DNA of 64,000 bases from Magnetaquicoccus sp039908525 (GTDB taxonomy: Bacteria; Pseudomonadota; Magnetococcia; Magnetococcales; Magnetaquicoccaceae). The DNA lies in assembly GCA_039908525.1 (NCBI GenBank), contig JAMOAY010000002.1, forward strand, positions 62,001 to 126,000, read 5' to 3'. The position numbers were made by a program, and so were the translations under genes. Positions 15,400-24,059 of the stretch are shown here, piece by piece. The notes beneath the pieces are model-generated. The model was not told where the DNA came from. It did no database searches and saw only the letters and a list, made by a program, of their open reading frames with translations. Position 1 is the stretch's first letter. Every line of letters begins with the position of its first letter.

Positions 15400-18081
15400 T
15401 CAAGGGTTGACGATGCGGGGGGTGATGAACACCATCAACTCCGTCTGGTTGTTGGTGGAAAGCCGGTTTTTGAACAGCCATCCCAGACCGGGAATATCCT
15501 TCAGTTCCGGAATGCCACGATTGTTTTCAATCTGATTGTTCTGCAGAATGCCCCCCAGAACGATCGTTTGCCCGTCCTTTACCAGGGCCTGGGTCTCCAC
15601 TTCGCGCGTGCTCAGTGCCGGAGGTGCCCCGGCCGCCACAGAACCCTGGATGGAGTTGTTCTTGGCATTGACATCCAGGGTGATGAAACCATTGGCGGTA
15701 ACGTGGGGCGTCACCTTGAGGCTCAGCGCGGCATCGATGTACTGATAGGTCACCCCCCCACTCAACGCTTCCGTCGGATAGGGTTGCCGGACACCTTGAC
15801 TGATGCTGGCCTCTTTGTTGTTGGCCGTGAGGATACGCGGACTGGAGATGGTCTTGGCCTTGCCGTTGGTCTCCAGGGCTCCCAGCTCGATGTCCAGATC
15901 CAGCAGGGGTGACAGGGAACCCAGGTGAATGCCGAGATTGCTGCTGACCCCGCTGGGCAACTGGCCACCGAGATTGAAATTGGGCGCGCTGCCTGTCATC
16001 GTCGGGCGCCGTGCGGCCTGAACGGTGTTGTTCTGTTGCACCAGATAGGCGTTGGCTGCCGTATTGGAGATCCCCAACGGCGCATCCACCGACCCCTTGT
16101 AGTTGAGCCCCCAGTTGATGCCCAGCCCCAGCGTGCTGTCGCGGACGATTTCGACGATGCGCGCCTCGATCATGACCTGGGGGATGGGTTTGTCCAGTTT
16201 GGCAACCAGTTCCCGAATCTTGGCCAGATTGGCAGCCATATCCTTGACGATCAGGGTGTTGGTTCTTTGGTCAACCGAAAGGCTGCCGCTGGCAGACAAC
16301 AAACGCGGATTGCGCAGTGCATCTCGGACCGGTGCGCCTCCGGCAGCGGTCGCCGCGCCCTGCCCGGCCGACCGGCCCGCCGCGCCACCCGCCGGACCCC
16401 GTTGATCGTTGTCCAACAGCAAATCCCGTATCTCGGTGGCCTTGGCAAAACTGATCGGTATCATCTCCGTGACAATGGGCTCCAGGGTCTGTCGGCTCTC
16501 ATGAGCCTGCAGCTTGGCATCCGCCATGTTCTGCAGCTCGGCCATCGGCGCCACACGCAACACATTACCCTGCAATACCTTGCTCAAACCCTTGGTTTCC
16601 AGAATCAGATCCAGTGCCTGGTCCCAGGGAACCTCCACCAGGCGCATGGTTACCGTACCCTTGACCGAATCGGAAACAAGCAGATTGAGGTGGTTGAGTT
16701 CGGCCAGCACGCGCAAAGCATTGTGGATATGGATCTCCTTGAAGTCCATGGAGACCTTCGCCCCCGTATAGACCGGTGGACCCAATCCGCTCTCGGTCGT
16801 TGCCGGCGGTTTGATCTGCAACAGGATGCTCTTGCCCTGTTGAATGATCTCATGACGATCGGCAGCACTGCCGAGGGTGACGACCACCTGGGTATCCGGG
16901 CCTTCCATATAGGTGTCAATGGTTTTGACAGGGCCTCCAAAACCCTGTACATCCTGGCGCTGTCCCCCACTGCCCTGATGCGAGAGCCTCTCGGCCAGGC
17001 GACTCTCTTTCAGGGTCACCACCAGCAGTTTCTCCTCCCGACGACTGTCCAACAGCAGGGCATCGCTGTTGGTCTGAATGGTGATGAGGGATGTGCTGCC
17101 ACTCTGGGTAAATGCCACCGACTGGACTTGTGCAGGCGTCAGGGTACTCTTTTCGCCGGTTTTGCGCGTCAGATGCACCACGGGCAACGACTCATCACGG
17201 TCCAGGCGCGCATGCACCTGCGGGCTCGTCAACTCCACCACCAGACGGGTTTTCTGAGCCTCCGAGGCCAGACGCACGTTGGTGACCTCCTGGGAGTTCA
17301 CGGACCAGTCGCGACTGGAGGTCGGACCGCTGACACCCGGAAAATCCAGGATCAACTGGGGCGGATCCTGCAAACGAAGGCTCTGTGGCTCCGGAATATT
17401 GCCGACCCCACGCACATGGATGTGGGTACCCGACGCATTGTTGGCCAGTTGAATCGACTCGATGTGTGGCGATTGACCCAGGAGGGCGCCCCCTGCGGCA
17501 GGTGCGTCCCCTGCCTTGGAGAGCAGCGTGAGATCCAGACCGTCCGGGCGCTCCCGCACGCTGTAGCCCACCATTCCTTGCAAGACAATCTCCAACCGGG
17601 CGGAACGGTCCTCCCCCTCCATGGGATAGACTCCCCGGATGCCCGCCACGTCCACCTGTCTGGGTTGCAGCGCCTGGTCCAGGCGGACCCCCGGAAAGGT
17701 GAGCAGCAGACGGGGAGGATCCTCCAGACTGAAAATCTGATAGGGCAGCGTTCCATCGCTGCCCAGGGAGACACGAACACCCTGACCGGTCTCCAGAAGA
17801 TCGACGCTGGAAAGGAGACGCGCAACCACCGTCGCCCCCTCTGCCTGTCCGGAAACGGGCGCGGCCACGCCTGCGCTATCGGTTGCCACGCCCTGTACCG
17901 TCAGACAACCGCCCAGGACCACACTGCCCAGCAGCAGACCTCCTGTCGCCAGACCCAGGGCCATCCGGCGGGCTGGCATACCCGGTTTATCACCTGGACT
18001 GCCCGCCTGCTTTTTTTTTTGCAGCAATCCAATCTCCTCGGACAGAGCAGCGCAACCGGCGTCCTCCGTGACTATTTCCAT
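15400..18081 (-). CDS. pilQ: Type IV pilus outer-membrane secretin
   Basis: Up to 893 residues. Forms the outer-membrane channel for the pilus. Two AMIN-like, probably peptidoglycan-binding regions occupy about residues 85-300. An STN/N0-type domain follows (VSMDFKEIHIHNALRVLAE), then N1 repeats, then the secretin barrel with IPELKDIPGLGWLF and ELMVFITPRIV at the end. If the ATG at 17976 is used, the product starts with a hydrophobic signal ending in VVLGGC, so it may be a lipoprotein; the upstream ATG at 18081 would bury that signal. The first start overlaps pilE by ten bases. Its place after pilY1-pilE, not in a pilMNOPQ cluster, is unusual. Confidence 0.93.
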   Translation of the reverse strand: MEIVTEDAGCAALSEEIGLLQKKKQAGSPGDKPGMPARRMALGLATGGLLLGSVVLGGCLTVQGVATDSAGVAAPVSGQAEGATVVARLLSSVDLLETGQGVRVSLGSDGTLPYQIFSLEDPPRLLLTFPGVRLDQALQPRQVDVAGIRGVYPMEGEDRSARLEIVLQGMVGYSVRERPDGLDLTLLSKAGDAPAAGGALLGQSPHIESIQLANNASGTHIHVRGVGNIPEPQSLRLQDPPQLILDFPGVSGPTSSRDWSVNSQEVTNVRLASEAQKTRLVVELTSPQVHARLDRDESLPVVHLTRKTGEKSTLTPAQVQSVAFTQSGSTSLITIQTNSDALLLDSRREEKLLVVTLKESRLAERLSHQGSGGQRQDVQGFGGPVKTIDTYMEGPDTQVVVTLGSAADRHEIIQQGKSILLQIKPPATTESGLGPPVYTGAKVSMDFKEIHIHNALRVLAELNHLNLLVSDSVKGTVTMRLVEVPWDQALDLILETKGLSKVLQGNVLRVAPMAELQNMADAKLQAHESRQTLEPIVTEMIPISFAKATEIRDLLLDNDQRGPAGGAAGRSAGQGAATAAGGAPVRDALRNPRLLSASGSLSVDQRTNTLIVKDMAANLAKIRELVAKLDKPIPQVMIEARIVEIVRDSTLGLGINWGLNYKGSVDAPLGISNTAANAYLVQQNNTVQAARRPTMTGSAPNFNLGGQLPSGVSSNLGIHLGSLSPLLDLDIELGALETNGKAKTISSPRILTANNKEASISQGVRQPYPTEALSGGVTYQYIDAALSLKVTPHVTANGFITLDVNAKNNSIQGSVAAGAPPALSTREVETQALVKDGQTIVLGGILQNNQIENNRGIPELKDIPGLGWLFKNRLSTNNQTELMVFITPRIVNP

Positions 18082-18524
18082 TGATTCTCACCTGAATCGC
18101 CATAGCTGTTGTTGTTATTGGCGTCACGATACACGGCCCCCGTAGAGGCCACAGCCATTTTCCCGTCGCTGGCCTGGGCGGCAACCGGGGTGGCCTCGGC
18201 GACATAACAGCTGGCCACGGGACACGGCGCATTCAGAACGGCAGCCGCAGCCACCGGAGAAAGGATCGTCACGGTATAATAGCCCTGTTCGGAAGGTTGG
18301 AGTGCATTGGCAAATCCCAGAGAGGTCATGCTGCCGGCGTAGGTCATGTTCTCCGTATACCACCGTTCTTGCAGGGTGGAAACATTCATCAACAGGGATT
18401 GTCCATCAGCCCGTCGCCCTTTGATCACAAAAGCCTGGTAGTTGGGCAGCGCAAGGGTGACCAAAAAACCGATAATGGTGACGGCGATCAACAGTTCGAT
18501 CAGGGTAAAACCTGTTTGCCTCAT
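18072..18524 (-). CDS. pilE: Type IV pilin-like protein (PilE-type minor pilin)
   Basis: 150 residues with the prepilin motif G-FTLIELLIAV at positions 5-15: cleavage after Gly5, then N-methyl-Phe and Glu at +5, processed by PilD. The hydrophobic helix (6-30) is followed by a globular part with a C-terminal Cys pair (APCPVASC). Size and location after pilY1 match the PilE minor pilin of the fimU-pilVWXY1E set. It starts 15 bases after the pilY1 stop and overlaps pilQ, so the three are one transcript. It could also act as the major pilin; sequence alone does not decide. Confidence 0.9.
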   Translation of the reverse strand: MRQTGFTLIELLIAVTIIGFLVTLALPNYQAFVIKGRRADGQSLLMNVSTLQERWYTENMTYAGSMTSLGFANALQPSEQGYYTVTILSPVAAAAVLNAPCPVASCYVAEATPVAAQASDGKMAVASTGAVYRDANNNNSYGDSGENQWK

Positions 18525-18539
18525 GGGCCCATCCTTCGA

Positions 18540-21500
18540 TCAATCCAGTTTCAATTCCCGCCAGGAGATGCGACCGCTGGGCGGGGTGGGCAGGGCGACC
18601 TCTGTACGGGTCAAGGCGCCTGTGGATGACTGCGTGATCACGGTGGGATTTCCCGCACCACTGCCACGATGGATGACCGGAGTGGATGCAATTCCCGTTC
18701 CCAAACTGACCGAACCGACCACCACCCCATCCTGCAAAACGCCGTTCACCAGTACGCTTGTGGTGCTCAGCGCCGCAGGCGGACAGCTCGTCCCGGTGCC
18801 GTAACAAAGAATGTTCAGGGTGCTGTTCCCTTCCGCCTCGCACGGGTTGGACGAAGGGGTATACAAGGTAAAGGCGGCCAATCGCTCGATCTGTTTGATC
18901 TCCGAGAGACTCCGCTCACTGGGATTGCCTCCGTTGGTGGTCAGATCCTTGTACCAACCCGATCGGGTTTTCAGGGCAACCTCCAGCCCTGCGTAGTCGG
19001 CAACCGACGGCGTCACATTCGCCAACACCCCCTGGAGATCCAACACGGCCTGATTCGAGGTGACCAGCACCCCCGTGACATTCTGCAGGTCGCCTGCGGC
19101 AATCTCCGCACCGTTGTTTGGATCTTTGATACCGTAGAGCGTCTGCTGCCAGGTGGTCGTATTACCGTTGGAGTTCCACAACCGTCCACTGCCCGCCACG
19201 ATCCAATGCTCCCCATGGGCATCCCGGGTCACCAACGGCAGAGCATTGAACGGCTTGCCAGGGTTGAACAGAGAGGTGATCGTGGGCGTATTCCAGGCAC
19301 TGTAGTCCATGCGGAACAGCCGCCCGGCCTGGCTGTAATCCGCCGCCAGAATGCCATCAGAGCCAAGGTAGACTGTATCCGTGGTATAATCCAGATTCCA
19401 GTCCATCGCGACCACCGAGGGGACAAAACTGGTGGCAATCCCCGATCCACCCCCCCCGGCACCCGGTATGTTGCCCAGATCATACGGAGCGAAGCCTGCC
19501 AGCCAGCTCCGGTTGACCAGGTCATAGACGAACAAACGGGCATTCTGCTCCGAGGTGACCGTCGAGAGCTGTGTCGGTCCTGAACCAAAGATCAGATGCC
19601 AATCATTGTGCGAGGGGTTGTTCCAGTTGCCATCGGCCGCCGGGCTCCTGCGCATGGCCAGCGCCGGTTGGCTGACCGTGAACCCCATGGCCGGGTGGGT
19701 AAGCTCCGCCATCAGTTTGGGCGGCACCTCCGGATTGGTGATATCCATCACCACGTAAGCGGAGCGGGTATCCGGTATGCCGTTGTTGTCTATGTCCAAT
19801 GGCCCACCGCCCAGCCCCATGCCCGCCACCAACACCGTACCCCACCCCCCTGGATGATCGGCGTCAGCCGGAAAAATTTTGGCATCAAAGGCCTGGGGCG
19901 AACCATCCATGTAGTAGACATGGTTGTAGCTGAGTTGCGTCAGCCATTTCAGATGGGGCAACAGATTGAACGGGGCGTAGGCCCAGAGTTCGTCGCCAAG
20001 GGCATGCTGCAGATAATTGCCCTGGGTTGTCGCAAAACTTTTGGTCGATTCGTTCCAAAAACCGGCATTGAAAGCGTGCAGCAGGCCGTCGTTGGCCCCC
20101 ACATACACCACTTGCCGACGCTTGGCGTATTGGGCATGGAAGGTTTGATAACTGGCATCCCGGTACAACTGATCGTAGCGTCTGCCGTAGGTCTCTCCTG
20201 GTGCGGCGACCACCACCGGCGTCGAGTGGATGATGTCTCCCAAACGCCAAACGCTCAGGGTGCCATTGCCATCATAGTCGATGGTGCGGGAACGGTAGCC
20301 GGCCACCTCCTGCCCACGAACAAATTTAACAATGTTGCTTGCTTCCGTAGCGCTGGCCGCCCGCAAGTAATAGTATCTGGCGGCTGTGGAAAATTGCGTC
20401 GCGTCGAAAGAGATCTGCTCCCCACTGTCCACGCTGCCGTTGCCATTGCTGTCCAGCCAGGTTGTGATGTGGCGACCGCTGATGGCCGGCTGGGTCGCAT
20501 AGTTGCGTTGTGTGGTCAGATTGGCCACCCGTGCCAGCAGGGCGCGGGCATCCCACAGGGGACGCAACTGTTCGATGCTCACCTCCACATAAGGCGCCCC
20601 GTCGATCGTGCAGTCGGCGCCCGTCGTGTAACGGCGTACTTTGGTCAGTTTGTTGACGCTGTCGAAATAGATATCGACCACCGGATCGATCAGACAATCG
20701 TCCAGGGTGCCGTTGGCGTTGCCATCCTCACGAAAACGGCTGTGGTCGTCGATGAACAGGGCGTGCAGAATGCCACCCCACTGCACCTGCCGACCGCCTA
20801 TGTCCACCTTCGGGTTGTACAGGGCCTGGTAGACCGCCCCGGTCCCTGCATAGCTGTTGGCCACCACAGAGGCCGCCGTGCCGGAGCTGACCCGCTCCAT
20901 GATATCGGCAAAGGCCCGGGTCAGGCCATCCACCAGTTGACTGGGGTCACTGGCCAATACATAGTGGTCGGGTTGGCCATCCTCGTCGGCATCCCATTCC
21001 GTCACCAGATTCGGCTCATCCGGGTTGCCGTCTCCGTTGGTATCCTGGTGGTCGCTCTCCTTGAAACCACCGTATTTTCCGGCCAACCAGAGCATGTTCA
21101 TCGGGCCGGTCAGCGGCGTGGCGCTGTACTCCTGTGTATCCACCATGAAGGTACTGATGCTCTGTTTGCCCGGCCAATCCGGGCGCAGATCCATGGTGTG
21201 GGCATAATAAGACAACCCGGCAATGTAATAGGAGTTCTCTTTCCCGGGATAGGGGCAGGTACCGAAGACCCGACCCAGTGCCGTGATGGTTTTGTTGGTC
21301 GCATTCATGTCGCACGTGGTCGAGGTACAGCCCACGCACTGGGAGGTACCCGTCAGCTGTTCCAGGTCGCCGACGGTGTTGGTCCAGGCGGTTATATCGA
21401 TATCGGGATCCGAATTGGAGGGGTTGCCGTAGTCGGTGGCATCCTGAGCAAGCAGGCGGGAGGTGCCTCCGAAATAGCGGTTGCCGGTGACGGCGGTACC

Positions 21501-22736
21501 CGGCAACCGTTTATCCAGCCAGGGATTGGCATCGTTGAGACCGATGATAAAATTGCCCTGGCAGGCATGCTGGATCGGATCACTCCAGGCTGTGACAACC
21601 GGGAAACCATCTTTCTGCGCATCCGTCAACCCGGCAGAGTACTCTGCCGTGGCTCCCCGATGTTTGAAATAGTTGAGACACTCATAATACAACTCCCCGA
21701 TCGGATCGTAGGATTTGTAGCCACTGGCACCAAATTTGTTGAGATAGTTGATCACGCCGGAATCGGTCACCCCGGCTGTCAGGCTGACCTGGTCCGGGTT
21801 GGCTTTGAAAATACCGTTGCTGTCAAACTCGGCATTGGGGTTGATCTCCATGCCACCGCTGGCCGCAGGGCGCAAGGGACCGACATATTTCATATTGGCC
21901 CGCAACACCCCGCCATGGCGGGCCATGCTGTTGTCACGGGTATAACTCATCAACGCAAACCGCATCCGGTAGGCGTTGTTCTGGATCAATCCCTGGGGCT
22001 TGTAGAAAGAGCTGTAGGGGATGCAGTTGTCCTCCAGTTTGACCCCGGTGTCGCACACCTTGACCCGCAGGTTGAGGTTGGCGGCCTTCTGGTTTCCACC
22101 CCAGCTGGTGCCGATGTCCATTTGATAATTGTGATTGTAAATATAAATTTTGGCGTCCGGATAAGGCGTGACCGTGGAGGGGGCAACATTTTTACTCGCC
22201 GTGATCATCTTGACGGGAAACCAGCCATCCCCTTTGGCCAGGCCCATGTTGGCCCGTTCCAGGACCGTCAAGGTCGTGGTATCGGTCTGCCGATTACCAC
22301 CCGTCAGGGCCCAGCGGAATTCGTCGATGGCGGTCATGCTGGCCCAATTCAGGAAGTTGCCGCTCCACTGTCCACTGCACTGGTGGTTGTTGGCCACCGA
22401 GGCGGGCTCGAACCGGCTGTTGGTATAGGTATAGCATTTGTCGGGATCGAAGTAGCCGATGTAGGTGGTCGCATGACTGTAGCAGATCCCCACCGTGCCC
22501 CCGTCATTGATGCGCCCAGCGCAGCCCGCGCCGTCGGGCTGGTCATTGTAGGCAGCCCCCTGCATGGGGGTTTCAATGGAAAGATTCAGCATGACGTTGG
22601 GATCCACCATGGCCGGCAACGTGGGCGGCAGAGCGGCGTAGTCGGCGTTGGAAGCACCCGATGCGACCCCGACGATCCACAAGGGCATCAACAGGAGGAA
22701 GCGCCAAAACACCCTGACAGGACAACTCATGGCCAT
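18540..22736 (-). CDS. pilY1: Pilus tip / Ca-binding adhesin PilY1
   Basis: 1,398 residues, start preceded by AGGAGGGCA. A signal peptide (about 1-28) ends near VASGASNAD. The N-terminal 600 residues are the variable PilY1 head. From about 640 the conserved PilC/PilY1 region begins, with GGILHALFIDDHSRFRED, GANDGLLHAFNAGFW and ELWAYAPFNLLPHLKW from the beta-propeller. Several EF-hand-like loops are visible (DTNGDGNPDE, DSNGNGSVDSGE, DIDNNGIPD); the last matches the known propeller calcium site that controls pilus extension and retraction. First gene of pilY1-pilE-pilQ, with minor pilins fimT-pilVWX 17.7 kb upstream on the same strand. Confidence 0.93.
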   Translation of the reverse strand: MAMSCPVRVFWRFLLLMPLWIVGVASGASNADYAALPPTLPAMVDPNVMLNLSIETPMQGAAYNDQPDGAGCAGRINDGGTVGICYSHATTYIGYFDPDKCYTYTNSRFEPASVANNHQCSGQWSGNFLNWASMTAIDEFRWALTGGNRQTDTTTLTVLERANMGLAKGDGWFPVKMITASKNVAPSTVTPYPDAKIYIYNHNYQMDIGTSWGGNQKAANLNLRVKVCDTGVKLEDNCIPYSSFYKPQGLIQNNAYRMRFALMSYTRDNSMARHGGVLRANMKYVGPLRPAASGGMEINPNAEFDSNGIFKANPDQVSLTAGVTDSGVINYLNKFGASGYKSYDPIGELYYECLNYFKHRGATAEYSAGLTDAQKDGFPVVTAWSDPIQHACQGNFIIGLNDANPWLDKRLPGTAVTGNRYFGGTSRLLAQDATDYGNPSNSDPDIDITAWTNTVGDLEQLTGTSQCVGCTSTTCDMNATNKTITALGRVFGTCPYPGKENSYYIAGLSYYAHTMDLRPDWPGKQSISTFMVDTQEYSATPLTGPMNMLWLAGKYGGFKESDHQDTNGDGNPDEPNLVTEWDADEDGQPDHYVLASDPSQLVDGLTRAFADIMERVSSGTAASVVANSYAGTGAVYQALYNPKVDIGGRQVQWGGILHALFIDDHSRFREDGNANGTLDDCLIDPVVDIYFDSVNKLTKVRRYTTGADCTIDGAPYVEVSIEQLRPLWDARALLARVANLTTQRNYATQPAISGRHITTWLDSNGNGSVDSGEQISFDATQFSTAARYYYLRAASATEASNIVKFVRGQEVAGYRSRTIDYDGNGTLSVWRLGDIIHSTPVVVAAPGETYGRRYDQLYRDASYQTFHAQYAKRRQVVYVGANDGLLHAFNAGFWNESTKSFATTQGNYLQHALGDELWAYAPFNLLPHLKWLTQLSYNHVYYMDGSPQAFDAKIFPADADHPGGWGTVLVAGMGLGGGPLDIDNNGIPDTRSAYVVMDITNPEVPPKLMAELTHPAMGFTVSQPALAMRRSPAADGNWNNPSHNDWHLIFGSGPTQLSTVTSEQNARLFVYDLVNRSWLAGFAPYDLGNIPGAGGGGSGIATSFVPSVVAMDWNLDYTTDTVYLGSDGILAADYSQAGRLFRMDYSAWNTPTITSLFNPGKPFNALPLVTRDAHGEHWIVAGSGRLWNSNGNTTTWQQTLYGIKDPNNGAEIAAGDLQNVTGVLVTSNQAVLDLQGVLANVTPSVADYAGLEVALKTRSGWYKDLTTNGGNPSERSLSEIKQIERLAAFTLYTPSSNPCEAEGNSTLNILCYGTGTSCPPAALSTTSVLVNGVLQDGVVVGSVSLGTGIASTPVIHRGSGAGNPTVITQSSTGALTRTEVALPTPPSGRISWRELKLD

Positions 22737-22935
22737 TGCCCTCCTGTGGCAACATGCTGGATGGGAATTGGTGAAAGCGGTGGGGCATCCTCTCTGTCAG
22801 TGCGCTGGTTCAGCGTGAAGCGTTTCATGCCAGATCACCCGGAATGGAGAGTAGACCTGTTTGCCGTATTTTATCAAGGAGCGACTCGCCGGCTTTGATA
22901 AAAAAGGAAATTTTCTTGACCGGACCGAGAAACCT

Positions 22936-22971
22936 GTGGCATTTCTGCCACCCGAGTGATAGAATGGCCGC
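22936..22971 (+). repeat. 36-bp hairpin leader repeat, copy 1 (before Rpn gene)
   Basis: Begins GTGGCATTTCTGCCAC, a six-base-pair hairpin, followed by CCCGAGTGATAGAATGGCCGC. By eye 31 of 36 bases match 35900-35935. It lies 44 bases before the Rpn-type ATG; TAGAAT inside it could be a -10 box. Confidence 0.65.
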
Positions 22972-23015
22972 AGTAGTTGACTCTGCACCCCTCTCGGTCA
23001 ACAGGCAGCCCAGCC

Positions 23016-23987
23016 ATGAAATTCATCGACCCACGCATCGACTTCGCCTTCAAGAAAATCTTCGGCAGCGAAAGTGCCAAGGATGTGCTCATCAGTTTTC
23101 TGGAGAGCCTGCTGGGGTTGGAGGGGGAGCGGCGCATCGCCGAGTTGACCATCCTCGACCCCTTCCTGGCTCCGAAAATCCGGGAGCTGAAATATTCCAT
23201 CCTGGATGTCAAGTGCCGGGACCATCGTGGGGTCTCCTACATCGTGGAGATGCAGGTGCAGAAAGTGGCCGCCTTCCTGAGGCGGATCCAGTACAACGCC
23301 GCCAAGGCATACGCGAACCAGATCGAGCGGGGTGAGGACTATCCCAAGCTGAACCAGGTGATCGCCATCACCATTACCGATTTTGTCCTGTTCGACGACT
23401 TTGACCACTGTGTCTCACGACACGAATCGCGGGAGACCATCACGGGCCAATCCTACCTGCAAGAGATTCTGCTCTTCTTCGTCGAGCTTCCCAAGTTCTC
23501 AAAGTCATTGGAGGTACTGGACGACATCCTCGACAGGTGGATCTACTTCATCAAGTATGCCGGCTCCCTGCAGGAGGTACCCGAACAACTGAGCGCAGCC
23601 CCATTCCGCCATGCCTTCGAGATGGCCATGGTGGCCAACATGACGGCTGAGGAGTTGGAAATGTATGACAAGGCCGGGATTGCCATCGCGGATGCGCGGG
23701 GAGCGATTGAACTGGCGCAGGAGGAAGCTCTGCGGAAAGGCCGGCAGGAGGGCCGGCAGGAAGGACGACAGGAAGGCGAACAGATCGGCAAGGAGAGAGG
23801 CATCCAGATCGGCGAGCAGAAAGGCAAGGCGGAAACGCTGACCCGTCTCCTGCAACTTCGTTTTGGCGGCCTCCCCCTGTGGACCATCCAGAAAATCGCG
23901 GAGGCCGCATCCCCAACTCTGGACGAGTGGACTCTACGGATATTCGATGCCCCAACCCTGGACAGCGTGTTCGTGGACAAGGCGTGA
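23016..23987 (+). CDS. Rpn/PDDEXK-family nuclease (putative transposase-like)
   Basis: 323 residues from MKFIDPRIDFAFKKIFGSE, the diagnostic start of the Rpn / PD-(D/E)XK_2 family. The nuclease core is visible as YSILDVKC (Asp) followed by VEMQ (ExQ). The middle is helical. A charged repeat GRQEGRQEGRQEGEQ near residue 245 is typical of the family, and a C-terminal helical part follows. Family members nick DNA and promote RecA-independent recombination; many genomes carry several copies. The gene is on the opposite strand to its pilus neighbours, inside the inserted block, with its own leader repeat. Mobility is inferred from the family only; no terminal repeats were found. Confidence 0.85.
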   Translation: MKFIDPRIDFAFKKIFGSESAKDVLISFLESLLGLEGERRIAELTILDPFLAPKIRELKYSILDVKCRDHRGVSYIVEMQVQKVAAFLRRIQYNAAKAYANQIERGEDYPKLNQVIAITITDFVLFDDFDHCVSRHESRETITGQSYLQEILLFFVELPKFSKSLEVLDDILDRWIYFIKYAGSLQEVPEQLSAAPFRHAFEMAMVANMTAEELEMYDKAGIAIADARGAIELAQEEALRKGRQEGRQEGRQEGEQIGKERGIQIGEQKGKAETLTRLLQLRFGGLPLWTIQKIAEAASPTLDEWTLRIFDAPTLDSVFVDKA

Positions 23988-24059
23988 CATACTCTCGGGC
24001 ATTGCCAGTTTCACTTGACTGTCCTGTCAACCTTCGACAACAAGCCTGACGATCTTTTT

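Noticed and set aside
15925..18084. 719-codon open frame opposite pilQ
   Set aside because: Antisense shadow; pilQ has full secretin domains and operon context.
19596..22898. 1,100-codon open frame opposite pilY1
   Set aside because: Antisense to a clear PilY1 gene, no recognisable domain, product is of a composition typical of GC-rich antisense frames.
22936..22951. GTGGCATTTCTGCCAC as a sigma-54 promoter
   Set aside because: The GG and GC elements do not have the required spacing.
24015..24030. TTGAC/GTCAA stem after giant 1 as a terminator
   Set aside because: Only five base pairs and no T tract; chance occurrence is likely.
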